A stretch of DNA of 64,000 bases from the NCBI RefSeq assembly GCF_001307275.1, contig NZ_CP012831.1:5882501-5946500 (forward strand), in the 5' to 3' direction. A model generated the notes under the pieces. The model saw only the letters and a program-made list of their open reading frames with translations. It made no database searches and was not told where the DNA came from. This document shows positions 54,192 through 62,920 of the stretch, piece by piece (the first letter of the stretch is position 1; the number at the start of each line of letters is the position of its first letter). The stretch is from Pseudomonas fluorescens (GTDB lineage: Bacteria > Pseudomonadota > Gammaproteobacteria > Pseudomonadales > Pseudomonadaceae). A program made the translations under genes and the position numbers.

Positions 54192-54632
54192 ATGAAAACC
54201 GCTGCCCAACTGGTGAGACTCAAGAGTGTGCAGAACCAGCAGGTCCACAGCATCGCGCCGGAGCAGACGGTGCTCGAAGCGCTGCAGATCATGGCCGAAA
54301 AAAATGTCGGCGCGCTGCCGGTGATCGAGGACGGCCAGGTGGTGGGTGTGTTCAGCGAGCGGGACTACGCGCGCAAGATGGTGCTCAAGGGGCGGTCGTC
54401 GGTGGGTACGACGGTGCGTACCATCATGAGTGCCCCGGTGGTCACCGCCGACAGCCAGCAGAGCATCGACCGCTGCATGGAAGTCATGACCGACAGCCAC
54501 TTGCGGCACTTGCCGGTGCTGGATAACGGGCAGTTGATCGGCCTGCTGTCCATTGGCGACCTGGTGAAAGAGGCGATTGTCGAGCAGGCGGACCTGATCC
54601 GGCAGTTGGAACACTACATTCGCGGGCACTGA
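54192..54632 (+). CDS. CBS-domain pair protein
   Basis: 146 residues made of two CBS motifs (about 16-65: VHSIAPEQTVLEALQIMAEK, GALPVIEDGQVVGVFSERDY; about 80-135: IMSAPVVTADSQQSIDRCME, LRHLPVLDNGQLIGLLSIGD). CBS pairs bind adenine nucleotides and sense energy state. No catalytic domain is fused. Same strand as nirBD but separated by 180 bases and a REPIN; convergent with the AraC gene, 9 bases away. Confidence 0.87.
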   Translation: MKTAAQLVRLKSVQNQQVHSIAPEQTVLEALQIMAEKNVGALPVIEDGQVVGVFSERDYARKMVLKGRSSVGTTVRTIMSAPVVTADSQQSIDRCMEVMTDSHLRHLPVLDNGQLIGLLSIGDLVKEAIVEQADLIRQLEHYIRGH

Positions 54633-54641
54633 GCCCACCGT

Positions 54642-55679
54642 TCAGCCCAGCATCAGCAACTGCCGGATCAGATTCGGCGTGCTGCCGGTCCAGCGTTTGA
54701 ACGAGCGACGGAAGTTCGCCGTATCGTTGAAGCGCAAGTACTGCGCCACTTCCTCGTTGCTGAACCCCTTGACCTGATACAGATACAAAGCCACGTGGGT
54801 GTGCACCCGGTCGACCTGTTGCTGGAACCCGGTGTGGTGCTTGTGCAACTTGCGCTTGAGGGTCGCCGGGCTCATGGCGAAGGCCTGGGCGGTTTGTTTC
54901 AGGCTTGGCGTCTGCTGCACATGGGCGTGCAGGTAGTCGTAGAGGCAATCCAGGAAGCTTGACGCGAAGCCCAGTTGGTTGAGCTGGTCCAGGGCTTCGA
55001 CCCGTGCCACCTGGCCGGCGGTGGCCGACACGTTGGGCCAGGGCTGGGCGAGGCAGTGGCGGGGCAGGCGCATCAGGTCCAGGGGACGGTCGAATTGCGT
55101 GTGCTCGCCCAGGTGTACCCAATACTGCTCGACGTAGCGCGGCTCGCTGTGGCGAAAACTGCACTGCCAGGGCAGGCGTTCACCGCTGAGCCAGGCGCTC
55201 ATCGCCACCATCGAGGTCATGCTCGCCTCCAGCACGAAGCGCCATTGTTCCCCGGCACCGCAGCTGTCCAGCCAATGGACATAGGCGTAGTGCTCGTCCA
55301 GCAACAGGCGCGGGGCTGCCAACGGGCTGAGCAGCGCCTGCTGGTCGATCAGGCTTTGCAGGGCCTGATGCAGATTCTGTGCGTGGCGCAAGGCGTGGCT
55401 CGCGGGTCCGTAGTGGCCGGGCAACAGCCGCTGGCCAAACAGGAAGCTGCTGTCGCTGGCATCCAGTAAGCGCCGGCTGTTGTCGATCAGGCCGAGGAAT
55501 TGCTGCGGGCTGATACGGCTCTGTCCGGCGAGGATATCGTCATGGAACAGTCCGGTGCCGCGCAGGAGGCGATGGCTGTCGATGTCCCGCGACAGCGCCA
55601 GGTCGATCAGCGCGGCAGGCTGATAGTGCCCCGGAATGAAGCGGCTGTCGGTTTCGTACCAGCAGGTCTTGAGCGTCAT
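54642..55679 (-). CDS. AraC-family regulator (Arabinose_bd type)
   Basis: 345 residues from MTLKTCWYETD at 55679. N-terminal sensor of the 'arabinose-binding domain of AraC' type common in Pseudomonas (GLFHDDILAGQSRISPQQFL), and a C-terminal HTH_18 with QTPSLKQTAQAFAMSPATLK and GFSNEEVAQYLRFNDTANFR, RSFKRWTGSTPNLIR. Its start overlaps the stop of the GGDEF gene by four bases, so both are expressed together. Located at the edge of the phytate island and may regulate it. Confidence 0.85.
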   Translation of the reverse strand: MTLKTCWYETDSRFIPGHYQPAALIDLALSRDIDSHRLLRGTGLFHDDILAGQSRISPQQFLGLIDNSRRLLDASDSSFLFGQRLLPGHYGPASHALRHAQNLHQALQSLIDQQALLSPLAAPRLLLDEHYAYVHWLDSCGAGEQWRFVLEASMTSMVAMSAWLSGERLPWQCSFRHSEPRYVEQYWVHLGEHTQFDRPLDLMRLPRHCLAQPWPNVSATAGQVARVEALDQLNQLGFASSFLDCLYDYLHAHVQQTPSLKQTAQAFAMSPATLKRKLHKHHTGFQQQVDRVHTHVALYLYQVKGFSNEEVAQYLRFNDTANFRRSFKRWTGSTPNLIRQLLMLG

Positions 55680-56590
55680 GCGCTTTTCGCCAACGTGGTC
55701 CGGGACTGGGCCAGTGCCAGGTTCAGGCGTTTGAGCAAAGCGTCGGGGGCTTCGTCGAACGCCATCACCACCGCCGTGCTGGCGGCCAGTTGCAAGCGCT
55801 CGCCGTGTTGCCGGGTCTTGTGGGCCAGGCTGCGCACCGCGATTTCCAGTTCCAGGGCCAGGCGCCGGGCCTGGCTCTCGCCGGTGTCCGGCAGCAGCAC
55901 CACGAAGCGATCGCCGGCCAGGCGGCACAGCAGGTCCTGGCGACGCAGGTTCAAGACCAGCAACTGACTGATCGCTTGCAGCACCGCATCGCCTTCGCCG
56001 TGGCCGAAGCGTTGGTTGATGGCGGTGAAGTTGTCCAGATCCAGGGCCAGCAACGACAGTGGCTGCTGGCGGCGCCGAGTGTCTTCCAGGCTGGCGGACA
56101 GTTCGTGCTTGAGAAAGTCGGCGCCCCCCAACGGCGTGAGCTTGTCGAACAGGCGGTGCTCACGGAACAGTCGCTCGCGCTTCTCCATTTGCCCGTTGAT
56201 CGCCAGCTGTTCGCGGTGCCAGTGATAGATGCCGAGGGTCAGCAGGATCATGCCCACCGGCATGGGCCCGGATTCGAGCCAGTGATCCCAAGTGATGCTG
56301 TCGGGCAAGCGGATGAATTCGTCGAGGCTGTCGATCCACCAGGAAAAGAAGATGCAGCCCAGGCCCAGGACCAGGTAGTTGGTCACCCGCCCGGCCGGGC
56401 GGCTTTTCAATACCAGCCCCAGCCAGACCAGCGCCAGCAGCGCCGAGCCACCTTCGCCGAGAATATCCAGCCAGACCCACTCGGCAATGGGTTTGAGTTC
56501 GCCGCTGGCCAAATGCAGGATCAGCCCGAGGTTGGCCGCCAGCAGAAGCAGGGCGAGTTTGAAGCGATGCGGGCGAAGCACGGAGAACAT
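55676..56590 (-). CDS. Membrane GGDEF-domain protein with degenerate active-site motif
   Basis: 304 residues. Four to five hydrophobic segments (about 11-28, 48-62, 70-86, 109-122) followed by a GGDEF domain from about 145. The metal/substrate region LLALDLDNFTAINQRFGHGEGDAVL looks intact, but the signature is AGDRF at 225-229 in place of GGDEF. Loss of the Glu suggests little or no diguanylate cyclase activity; it may bind GTP or act as a sensor. A PHO-box-like site lies 52 bases upstream. Overlaps the AraC gene. The start is the ATG at 56590; a frame extending to 56881 is unsupported. Confidence 0.8.
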   Translation of the reverse strand: MFSVLRPHRFKLALLLLAANLGLILHLASGELKPIAEWVWLDILGEGGSALLALVWLGLVLKSRPAGRVTNYLVLGLGCIFFSWWIDSLDEFIRLPDSITWDHWLESGPMPVGMILLTLGIYHWHREQLAINGQMEKRERLFREHRLFDKLTPLGGADFLKHELSASLEDTRRRQQPLSLLALDLDNFTAINQRFGHGEGDAVLQAISQLLVLNLRRQDLLCRLAGDRFVVLLPDTGESQARRLALELEIAVRSLAHKTRQHGERLQLAASTAVVMAFDEAPDALLKRLNLALAQSRTTLAKSA

Positions 56591-56641
56591 GGCCGAAGTC
56601 CTTTGCCAGAAGCGGAATGCGGCCCAGCACAGCAGATGGAT

Positions 56642-56659
56642 GTGACAGTGCGGTGACGG
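56642..56659 (-). promoter_or_regulatory. PHO-box-like site facing the GGDEF/AraC genes
   Basis: Minus strand CCGTCAC-CGCA-CTGTCAC: 11-base repeat spacing, 11 of 14 matches to CTGTCAT-N4-CTGTCAT. 52 bases upstream of the GGDEF start. Confidence 0.5.
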
Positions 56660-56728
56660 CGGGTAACGGGGTGGGGGAGGTCGAATCAGCTCATCGGTCA
56701 TCCGGTTTTTTTGCGACAACACTGCCCC

Positions 56729-56850
56729 TGTGGCGAGGGAGCTTGCTCCCGCTCGACTGCGCAGCAGGCGCAGATGGTCTGTCTGCCAGGACCGTGGCGC
56801 CTGGTTGTGGGGGCGCTGTGCGCCCCAGCGGGAGCAAGCTCCCTCGCCAC
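56729..56850. repeat. Second-class REP doublet
   Basis: TGTGGCGAGGGAGCTTGCTC at the left and inverted GGGAGCAAGCTCCCTCGCCA at the right, with a further palindrome-rich middle. Class differs from the TGTGGGAGCGAGC elements. Confidence 0.8.
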
Positions 56851-56944
56851 GGAGTTTCCGAGCGTGGTTCCAGCAGGTCATTTCAGCTCATTCCGGCTCG
56901 CCAACCCCGCTAAATCAGCCGATTGCAGCCCCTCCAGCCAACCC

Positions 56945-56962
56945 CTGTCACAGAACCGTCAT
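56945..56962 (+). promoter_or_regulatory. PHO box upstream of the TonB-dependent receptor
   Basis: CTGTCAC-AGAA-CCGTCAT: 12 of 14 matches to the PhoB repeat, 11-base period. A weak -10 (TAGCGT, 56973-56978) lies 10 bases downstream, the usual PHO arrangement. Confidence 0.65.
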
Positions 56963-57037
56963 TCCCCACCCCTAGCGTGCCCTCCCAGTTGCCGGGCCAC
57001 TGCCTGGCGGATTTCCGGATTCCTGGGGAGGATCACC

Positions 57038-59566
57038 ATGTACCACCGCACAAGCACCGCCGGGCTCGTCGGTTTCACCTTCACCGCGTTGGCGATGGCC
57101 ATTGCCAGCGAACGACTGAGTGCCGCCGAGCAAGCGGCCGGCGCCACGGAACACGTTGAAGTGGTCGGCCAGGCGGCGAGTATCGACCAGGCCCTCAAGG
57201 AACAGCGCAGCGCCGACAGCATCAAGAGCGTGGTGCATGCCGACGGCGTGGCGCAGTTGCCGGATGAAAACGTCGCCGAAGCGGTGCAGCGCCTGCCCGG
57301 TGTCAGCGTCGAGCGCGACCAGGGCGAAGGCCGGTTTGTCAGCGTGCGAGGCCTGGGGCCGGACCTCAACAGCGTGACCATCAACGGCACCCTGGTGCCG
57401 GCTCCGGAAAGCGAGCGTCGCGCCGTTGCCCTGGATGTGTTGCCCTCGGAACTGGTGCAGTCGTTGTCGGTGATCAAGACCCTGACGCCGGACATGGACG
57501 CCAACTCCCTGGGCGGTACGGTGGATGTGAAAAGCCTCTCGGCCTTCGACCACAAGGGGCTGTTCTACACCGGCAGCAGCGAAGCCAGCTATGACAAGAA
57601 CACCGGCCAGACCAGCCCGAAATTCTCCGGCGCCATCAGCGACCGTTTCAGCCTTGGCGACGGTATCGACAACTTTGGCGTGGCCGCGGCGCTGAGCTGG
57701 CAGAAGCGCGACTTCGGTTCGGACAACGTCGAAACCGGCGGTGCCTGGGATTTCGCGCAGGGTTCACGCCTCGAAGAGTTCGAACAGCGCGACTACGACA
57801 TCCGCCGCGAGCGGGCCGGTGGCGGCTTGAACTTCGACTACAAGCCCGATGACTTCAGCAGCTATTACCTGCGCACGCTGTACAGCCGCTACAAGGACAG
57901 CGAAACCCGCAACGCCGCCAGCATCGCCTTTGAAAACCCGCAAGCCGCCGGGCAACTGGGGGACGCCGAGGGCGAGCGCAAGCTCAAGCAACGTGAAGAA
58001 ACCCAGGAAATCCAATCCTACGTACTCGGTGGCGAGCGCCTGTTCGGTCTCTGGACCCTGAGTGGCCAGGGCGGCTACAGCCAATCCAGCGAAGACAGTC
58101 CCGGCCATATTGCCGGGGCTACCTTCGAAGGCATCGATGGTTTCAACAGTGGTTTCTACGACAACGACAAGCCGCGGCCAATCATCGGCTCGGGGTTCTA
58201 CGATCCGGCCAACTTCAGCCTCGACAAGGTGGACTGGGAAGCGCAGAAGACCACCGACACCGAGAAAAACCTGCGCCTGGACCTGGCTCGGGACTATGAC
58301 TTCAGCGGCTCTGCGTCCCAAGTCAAATTCGGTGGCAAAGTCAGCCGGCGGGACAAGGACAACGACCTGGACGCCTGGGTCTACGAAGATTTCGACGACC
58401 TGGGTTTCACCGACGAGCAGCTGAACCTCGGGCAGTTCCAGAAAGGCACCGTGGACTACCGTCTCGGTCGCTTCGGCCCGGGCATCAGCGCCGATGCCAT
58501 CAAGCAGTTGCTGGGCGGCCTGAACCGCGACGAGTTTTTCGACGAACAAGAATCGCGAGTCAACGACTTCAAGATGAGCGAGGACATCAATGCCGCGTAC
58601 CTGATGAACACCGTCGACATCGATGATTGGCGCTTCATCGCTGGCATGCGCTACGAAGGTACCGAATTCGAAGCCAAGGGCAGCGGCGCGACTGACGGCG
58701 TCTTCACCGATACCGAGACCCGTCGCAAGTATCACCACTGGTTGCCGGGCCTGCACGCGCGCTACCAATTGGACAAGAACACCCAGGTGCGTGCGGCCTG
58801 GACCAAGTCCGTGGTGCGTCCAACCTTCGGGCAATTGGCGCCAGGTTTTGTCATCGACGATGACGAGGCCACTTTCGGCAACCCGGAGCTCAAGCCGCTG
58901 GAATCGAGCAACCTGGACCTGGGGATCGAGCATTTCATGGGCCACGCCGGCACGGTCTCGGCCTTCGTGTTCTACAAGGACATCAAGCATTTCGTCTACA
59001 ACACCGACCTGGCCGGTACGGGCGCCTGGACCGATTTTTCAGAAGCCCACAGCTACGCCAACGGCGACAGCGCCAAGCTGTACGGCCTGGAATTGGCCTA
59101 CTCGCAAAAATTCGACTGGCTGCCGGCCCCCTGGAACGGGCTGCTGTTGGGGGCCAACACCACCTTCAGCCGTTCGGACGCCGAGATTGAAGGTTTCGAC
59201 CAGGCCAGCGGTACCCAGCGCAAGCGCAGCATCGACCTGCCGAACCAGTCGGACACGGTCGGCAACCTGATGCTGGGTTGGGAAAACGACAAGCTGAGCC
59301 TGCGGCTGTCGGCCAACTACAAGTCAGCGTACCTGTTCGAACTGGCGTCCATCGGCGACCGCGACCATGACCTGCACGTAGACGCCCAGACCTTCGTCGA
59401 TTTCAGCGCGCGTTACTCGCTGACCAAGAACCTGCAAGTCAGCCTCGAGGCCCAGAACCTCACCGACGAGTCTTATTTCGTCTACACCGGCCACCGTTCC
59501 TATAACGGCCAGTACGAAGAGTACGGCCCGACGTACAAGCTGGGGCTGACCTTTACCCATTTCTGA
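57038..59566 (+). CDS. TonB-dependent outer-membrane receptor, probable phytate uptake
   Basis: 842 residues from the ATG at 57038 (GGAGG upstream). Signal peptide (GLVGFTFTALAMAIASERLSA) and a TonB-box-like EHVEVVG near residue 38. Plug domain ENVAEAVQRLPGVSVERDQG, RFVSVRGLGPDLNSVTINGT typical of the TonB-Xanthomonas-Caulobacter receptor subfamily, which takes up carbohydrates and other nutrients. The barrel ends in a typical C-terminal Phe (TYKLGLTFTHF). It is followed by a phytase and a TolQ/TolR/TonB-like motor, and preceded by a PHO box, so phytate or its products is the likely cargo. Confidence 0.88.
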   Translation: MYHRTSTAGLVGFTFTALAMAIASERLSAAEQAAGATEHVEVVGQAASIDQALKEQRSADSIKSVVHADGVAQLPDENVAEAVQRLPGVSVERDQGEGRFVSVRGLGPDLNSVTINGTLVPAPESERRAVALDVLPSELVQSLSVIKTLTPDMDANSLGGTVDVKSLSAFDHKGLFYTGSSEASYDKNTGQTSPKFSGAISDRFSLGDGIDNFGVAAALSWQKRDFGSDNVETGGAWDFAQGSRLEEFEQRDYDIRRERAGGGLNFDYKPDDFSSYYLRTLYSRYKDSETRNAASIAFENPQAAGQLGDAEGERKLKQREETQEIQSYVLGGERLFGLWTLSGQGGYSQSSEDSPGHIAGATFEGIDGFNSGFYDNDKPRPIIGSGFYDPANFSLDKVDWEAQKTTDTEKNLRLDLARDYDFSGSASQVKFGGKVSRRDKDNDLDAWVYEDFDDLGFTDEQLNLGQFQKGTVDYRLGRFGPGISADAIKQLLGGLNRDEFFDEQESRVNDFKMSEDINAAYLMNTVDIDDWRFIAGMRYEGTEFEAKGSGATDGVFTDTETRRKYHHWLPGLHARYQLDKNTQVRAAWTKSVVRPTFGQLAPGFVIDDDEATFGNPELKPLESSNLDLGIEHFMGHAGTVSAFVFYKDIKHFVYNTDLAGTGAWTDFSEAHSYANGDSAKLYGLELAYSQKFDWLPAPWNGLLLGANTTFSRSDAEIEGFDQASGTQRKRSIDLPNQSDTVGNLMLGWENDKLSLRLSANYKSAYLFELASIGDRDHDLHVDAQTFVDFSARYSLTKNLQVSLEAQNLTDESYFVYTGHRSYNGQYEEYGPTYKLGLTFTHF

Positions 59567-59603
59567 TTCGCGAACCTGATCACTTGTGGCAAGAGGATTT
59601 GGC

Positions 59604-59691
59604 TGTGGGAGCAAAGCTTGCTCGCGATGCAGGCGCCCCGGTTCCCGGGAGACCCGCGTTGTCTTCGTCGCGAGCAAGCTTTGCTCCCACA
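59604..59691. repeat. REPIN
   Basis: TGTGGGAGCAAAGCTTGCTC and inverted GAGCAAGCTTTGCTCCCACA, 88 bases, between receptor and phytase genes; carries the GCAAAGC variant in both arms. It may lower read-through into the phytase. Confidence 0.85.
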
Positions 59692-59762
59692 GATGAATTC
59701 CCTGGCAATAGAAGTGAGCAACAAGCCCGTTTGAGTCTGACTGAACGACAAGGATTTTTCCG

Positions 59763-61688
59763 TTGAACAAGATGTTTTCCTTACCCAAGCGCTGCCTACT
59801 GGCGATGGCGCTCAGCCTGGCATCAGCCGCCGCCCTGGCAGCTGCTTCAGCGCCCAAGCTAAAACTGCAACCCTGGCCTCAAGCCCAGGCGCTGTCTCTC
59901 AACGCCTTGGCATTCCTGCCTGGCGCTGCAACCACCGAACGACTGGCCAGTGCCCGCGAGGGCCTGTTCTTGCTCGATGGCCAAGGGCGCGAGCTGACGC
60001 GCCTGAAAGGTGCCTTCGAGGGCCTCGACAGTCGGCTCCTGGGCGCGAACGTGCTGGTCGCCAGCCTCGACAGCGAGCGCCAGCAAGCCATGGTCGTCAG
60101 CCTAGACCCACAAAACCATCAGTGGGGCACGCCGCTGTACCTGCCCACGCGAGACTTCCCGGTAAACGGCCTGTGCCTGTACCGCGACGAGGCGAGCAAC
60201 CTGTTTGTGTTCCTGGTGGGGGAAGAGGGCAAGGGCGAGCAATGGCTGGTGGGTGCCGGCGAGCGGTTGGGCGCGACCGCCCAACGGGTGCGTGGCTTGC
60301 CACTGCCGCCGGACGCCAAGACCTGCCAAGTGCAGGACGCCAGCCAGCAATTGTTCGTCAACGAAGAGCGGATCGGCTGGTGGGCCTACCCGGCATCCTC
60401 CGAGGCTGAGACCGTGCGGGTGCCGGTGGCGATGCGTGCACCGTTCGGCGACATCCAGCAGGCGGCCGGCGCCTTGGCGGTCTTGCCCGGTGGCGTATTG
60501 GGCCTAGATCCAGAGGCTGTGCAATTGCACCTGTATCAACAGGACGGCAAAGGCTGGACACCCCGCGCCACGTTGTCGCTGCCGGGCCTGAAGGAACCGG
60601 AAAGCCTGGCGGCACGCCGGACGAAAACCGGTATCGAGGTGCTGCTGCGCGACGATGACGACGGGCGCCTGTATCAGGGAGAACTCAACTGGCAACCCAC
60701 GCCCATGCCCTTGCCGCCGGTACTGCCCACGGTGGCTGCCATCGCCCAGAGCGAGCCGGTGGCCCGCCAGGGCGATGCCGCGGATGACCCGGCGATCTGG
60801 GTGCATCCGACCACGCCGGGCTTGAGCCGGGTGTTGGGCACCAACAAAAAGCAAGGCCTGCTGGCCTACGACCTGCAAGGAAAGTTGCTGCAGGAGCTGC
60901 CGGTCGGGCGCCTGAACAACGTCGATGTGCGGGCGAACTTCAAGCTGGGCACGCAAACCGTCGATCTGGCGGTGGCCAGCAACCGTGATCGCAACAGCTT
61001 GAGCCTGTTCAGTATCGACCGCGCCAGTGGCGAGTTGCGCGAAGCGGGGGAGATTGCGACGCCATTGAAGGACATCTACGGCATCTGCCTGTTCCAGCCC
61101 GCCGAAGGCGAGCTGTACGCCTTCGCCAACGGCAAGGACGGGCGCTTTGTGCAATATCGCCTGAGTGCGCCGGACGGCGTGGTGCAAGGCCAGTTGGTGC
61201 GCCAGTTCAGCGTCGACAGTCAGCCCGAAGGCTGCGTGGCCGATGAGCAGCGCCAGCGCTTGTTTCTCGGAGAGGAAGACGTGGGTGTCTGGACGATGGA
61301 TGCCCGGGCCGACCAGCCGGCGACCTTGAGCAGTGTGATCAAGGTTGGCCCGTCGTTGCACGCTGACGTCGAGGGCATGGCCTTGTACCAGGCCAAGGGT
61401 CGCGACTACCTGGTGATCTCCAGCCAAGGCAACGACAGCTACCTGGTGCTCGATGCCGAGCCTCCGTTCGCCGTGCGGGGCGCGTTCCGGGTCGGCCTGA
61501 ACGCGGCGGCGGGCATTGATGGTGCGTCGGAGACCGACGGCCTGGAAGTGACCTCGGTGAACCTCGGCGGGCCCTGGAGCCAGGGCATGTTGGTGGTCCA
61601 GGACGGCCGCAAGCGCATGCCCGAACAGACCCAGAACTTCAAGTTCGTGCCCTGGGCCGACGTGGCGAAAGCCCTGCGTCTGCCTTGA
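59763..61688 (+). CDS. Beta-propeller 3-phytase, two-domain type
   Basis: 641 residues. Calcium-dependent hydrolysis of phytate, releasing phosphate in the periplasm or outside. Signal peptide LLAMALSLASAAALAAA. The C-terminal half (about 340-641) is the BPP propeller: ADDPAIWVHPTTPGLSRVLG, TNKKQGLLAYDLQGK, GRLNNVDVRANFKLG, DIYGICLF, QPEGCVADEQRQRLFLGEED, VEGMALY, ASETDGLEVTS. The N-terminal half is a degenerate second propeller (for example DFPVNGLCLYRDEASNLFVF), as in dual-domain phytases. The start is TTG at 59763 with AAGGA eight bases upstream; the ATG three codons on is too far from it. Confidence 0.9.
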   Translation: MNKMFSLPKRCLLAMALSLASAAALAAASAPKLKLQPWPQAQALSLNALAFLPGAATTERLASAREGLFLLDGQGRELTRLKGAFEGLDSRLLGANVLVASLDSERQQAMVVSLDPQNHQWGTPLYLPTRDFPVNGLCLYRDEASNLFVFLVGEEGKGEQWLVGAGERLGATAQRVRGLPLPPDAKTCQVQDASQQLFVNEERIGWWAYPASSEAETVRVPVAMRAPFGDIQQAAGALAVLPGGVLGLDPEAVQLHLYQQDGKGWTPRATLSLPGLKEPESLAARRTKTGIEVLLRDDDDGRLYQGELNWQPTPMPLPPVLPTVAAIAQSEPVARQGDAADDPAIWVHPTTPGLSRVLGTNKKQGLLAYDLQGKLLQELPVGRLNNVDVRANFKLGTQTVDLAVASNRDRNSLSLFSIDRASGELREAGEIATPLKDIYGICLFQPAEGELYAFANGKDGRFVQYRLSAPDGVVQGQLVRQFSVDSQPEGCVADEQRQRLFLGEEDVGVWTMDARADQPATLSSVIKVGPSLHADVEGMALYQAKGRDYLVISSQGNDSYLVLDAEPPFAVRGAFRVGLNAAAGIDGASETDGLEVTSVNLGGPWSQGMLVVQDGRKRMPEQTQNFKFVPWADVAKALRLP

Positions 61689-61694
61689 GCGGCA

Positions 61695-61723
61695 CTGTCA
61701 TCAACCGGTCACGAACATTTCAT
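61695..61723 (+). promoter_or_regulatory. PHO box with three repeats upstream of the energiser genes
   Basis: CTGTCAT-CAAC-CGGTCAC-GAAC-ATTTCAT: three 11-base-spaced repeats, 12 of 14 matches for the first pair. A -10 (TCGAAT, 61723-61728) starts 10 bases after the second repeat. An internal Pho promoter for the motor genes. Confidence 0.65.
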
Positions 61724-61752
61724 CGAATAGCAGCCAGACAGGAGTTCTACCC

Positions 61753-62460
61753 ATGCAAGCCACTTTGGAACACATGACAATCTGGGGCCTGATCAGTGAC
61801 GCGAGTCTGCTGGTCAAGGCGGTCATGCTCACCTTGCTGCTGGCCTCGCTATTGAGCTGGTACCTGATCATCCAGCGCAGTGCCGTGCTGCAACGCAACG
61901 AGCGTCAGCTCAATGGTTTCATGCAACGTTTTCGCAGCACCCAGGACCTGTTGCCCCTGTACCGGGAACACGCACAAATACGTGAAGACGAGGGCGGCGT
62001 CACGCCGATTTTCCAGGCAGGCTTGCTGGCCTTCACTCAGCTTAACCAGCCCTCCTGTACGCCCGAGGTTGTGCTCGAAGGCGTCGAGCGTTCGCTACAG
62101 GTAGCGATCAGCGAACAGGAAGTGCACTTGGAGAAAGGTTTGCAGTTTCTCGCCACCGTCGGCTCGGTCAGCCCTTACATCGGCTTGTTCGGCACGGTCT
62201 GGGGGATCATGAATGCGTTCCTCGGCCTGTCCCAGGTGCAACAGGCCAGCCTTTCCACCGTGGCACCGGGCATCGCTGAAGCGCTGATCGCCACGGCCAT
62301 CGGCTTGTTCGCGGCGATCCCGGCGGTGATTGCCTATAACCGTTTTGCCGCCCGCGGCCAGACCCTGCTGACCCGTTACTACGGGTTTGGCAACGAACTG
62401 CAGGCGCGTCTGCACCGCAAGCTGCACGGCGCCCCGGTGAACCTGGCCTCGGCCGCTTGA
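61753..62460 (+). CDS. TolQ-type (MotA/TolQ/ExbB) proton-channel subunit
   Basis: 235 residues with three membrane spans: LLVKAVMLTLLLASLLSWYL, FLATVGSVSPYIGLFGTVWG and IAEALIATAIGLFAAIPAVI. The sequence is closest to Pseudomonas TolQ in length and wording (SPYIGLFGTVWGIMNAF, ATVAPGIAEALIATAIGLFA), but the location outside tol-pal and next to a TonB receptor shows it is a paralogue serving this receptor. It uses the proton gradient together with the next gene. Ribosome site AGGAG eight bases upstream. Confidence 0.87.
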   Translation: MQATLEHMTIWGLISDASLLVKAVMLTLLLASLLSWYLIIQRSAVLQRNERQLNGFMQRFRSTQDLLPLYREHAQIREDEGGVTPIFQAGLLAFTQLNQPSCTPEVVLEGVERSLQVAISEQEVHLEKGLQFLATVGSVSPYIGLFGTVWGIMNAFLGLSQVQQASLSTVAPGIAEALIATAIGLFAAIPAVIAYNRFAARGQTLLTRYYGFGNELQARLHRKLHGAPVNLASAA

Positions 62461-62473
62461 AAGGAGAGGACAG

Positions 62474-62920
62474 ATGCTCGTCAAGCCCCAACGCAAGCAC
62501 GGTCCCAAGGCCGAGATGAACGTGGTGCCGTACATCGACGTGATGTTGGTGCTGCTGGTGATTTTCATGGTCACCGCGCCGATGCTGACCCAGGGTGTGA
62601 AGATCGAACTGCCCAAGGTCGCGAGCGAAGCGCTGGCCACCGACAGTCGCCAGCAAATCCTCACCCTGTCGGTAAAGGCCGAAGGCGGTTACTACTGGAA
62701 CCTGGGCGGTGAGCTGGACACCCGCCACCAGACCGACAGCGCCGTGGACCTGGAGCAGATGCGCGCCAAGGTGGCGCAGGTCGTGGCTGAGCGCAGCGAC
62801 ACCCAGGTGTACATCCGAGCCGATGATCATGCCGATTACGGCCGGGTCGTCGCGGCCATGGCCGCCCTGCAGCAGGGCGGCGTGAGTAACCTGGGGCTGG
62901 TGACCGAGGCGCCGCAATGA
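62474..62920 (+). CDS. TolR-type (ExbD/TolR) subunit
   Basis: 148 residues. N-terminal span with the proton-path aspartate: AEMNVVPYIDVMLVLLVIFM, Asp22, then MVTAPMLTQGVKIELPKVAS, and a periplasmic domain ending GRVVAAMAALQQGGVSNLGL. Nearly the pattern of Pseudomonas TolR. Thirteen bases after the TolQ-type gene with AAGGAGAGG, and it overlaps the TonB-like gene by four bases. Confidence 0.88.
   Translation: MLVKPQRKHGPKAEMNVVPYIDVMLVLLVIFMVTAPMLTQGVKIELPKVASEALATDSRQQILTLSVKAEGGYYWNLGGELDTRHQTDSAVDLEQMRAKVAQVVAERSDTQVYIRADDHADYGRVVAAMAALQQGGVSNLGLVTEAPQ

Larger units (their letters stand above)
56591..57037. other. Divergent control region of the phytate island
   Basis: 447 bases between the GGDEF gene (leftward) and the TonB receptor (rightward). 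Holds two PHO-box-like sites facing opposite ways (56642-56659 and 56945-56962) and a REP doublet of the second class (56729-56850). No gene seen. Confidence 0.6.

Noticed and set aside
57764..58990. 408-residue minus-strand frame
   Set aside because: Antisense of the TonB receptor; shadow composition.
59567..59762. Search for a PHO box directly before the phytase gene
   Set aside because: No CTGTCA-like repeat found; the gap holds only a REPIN, so the phytase probably depends on the receptor promoter.
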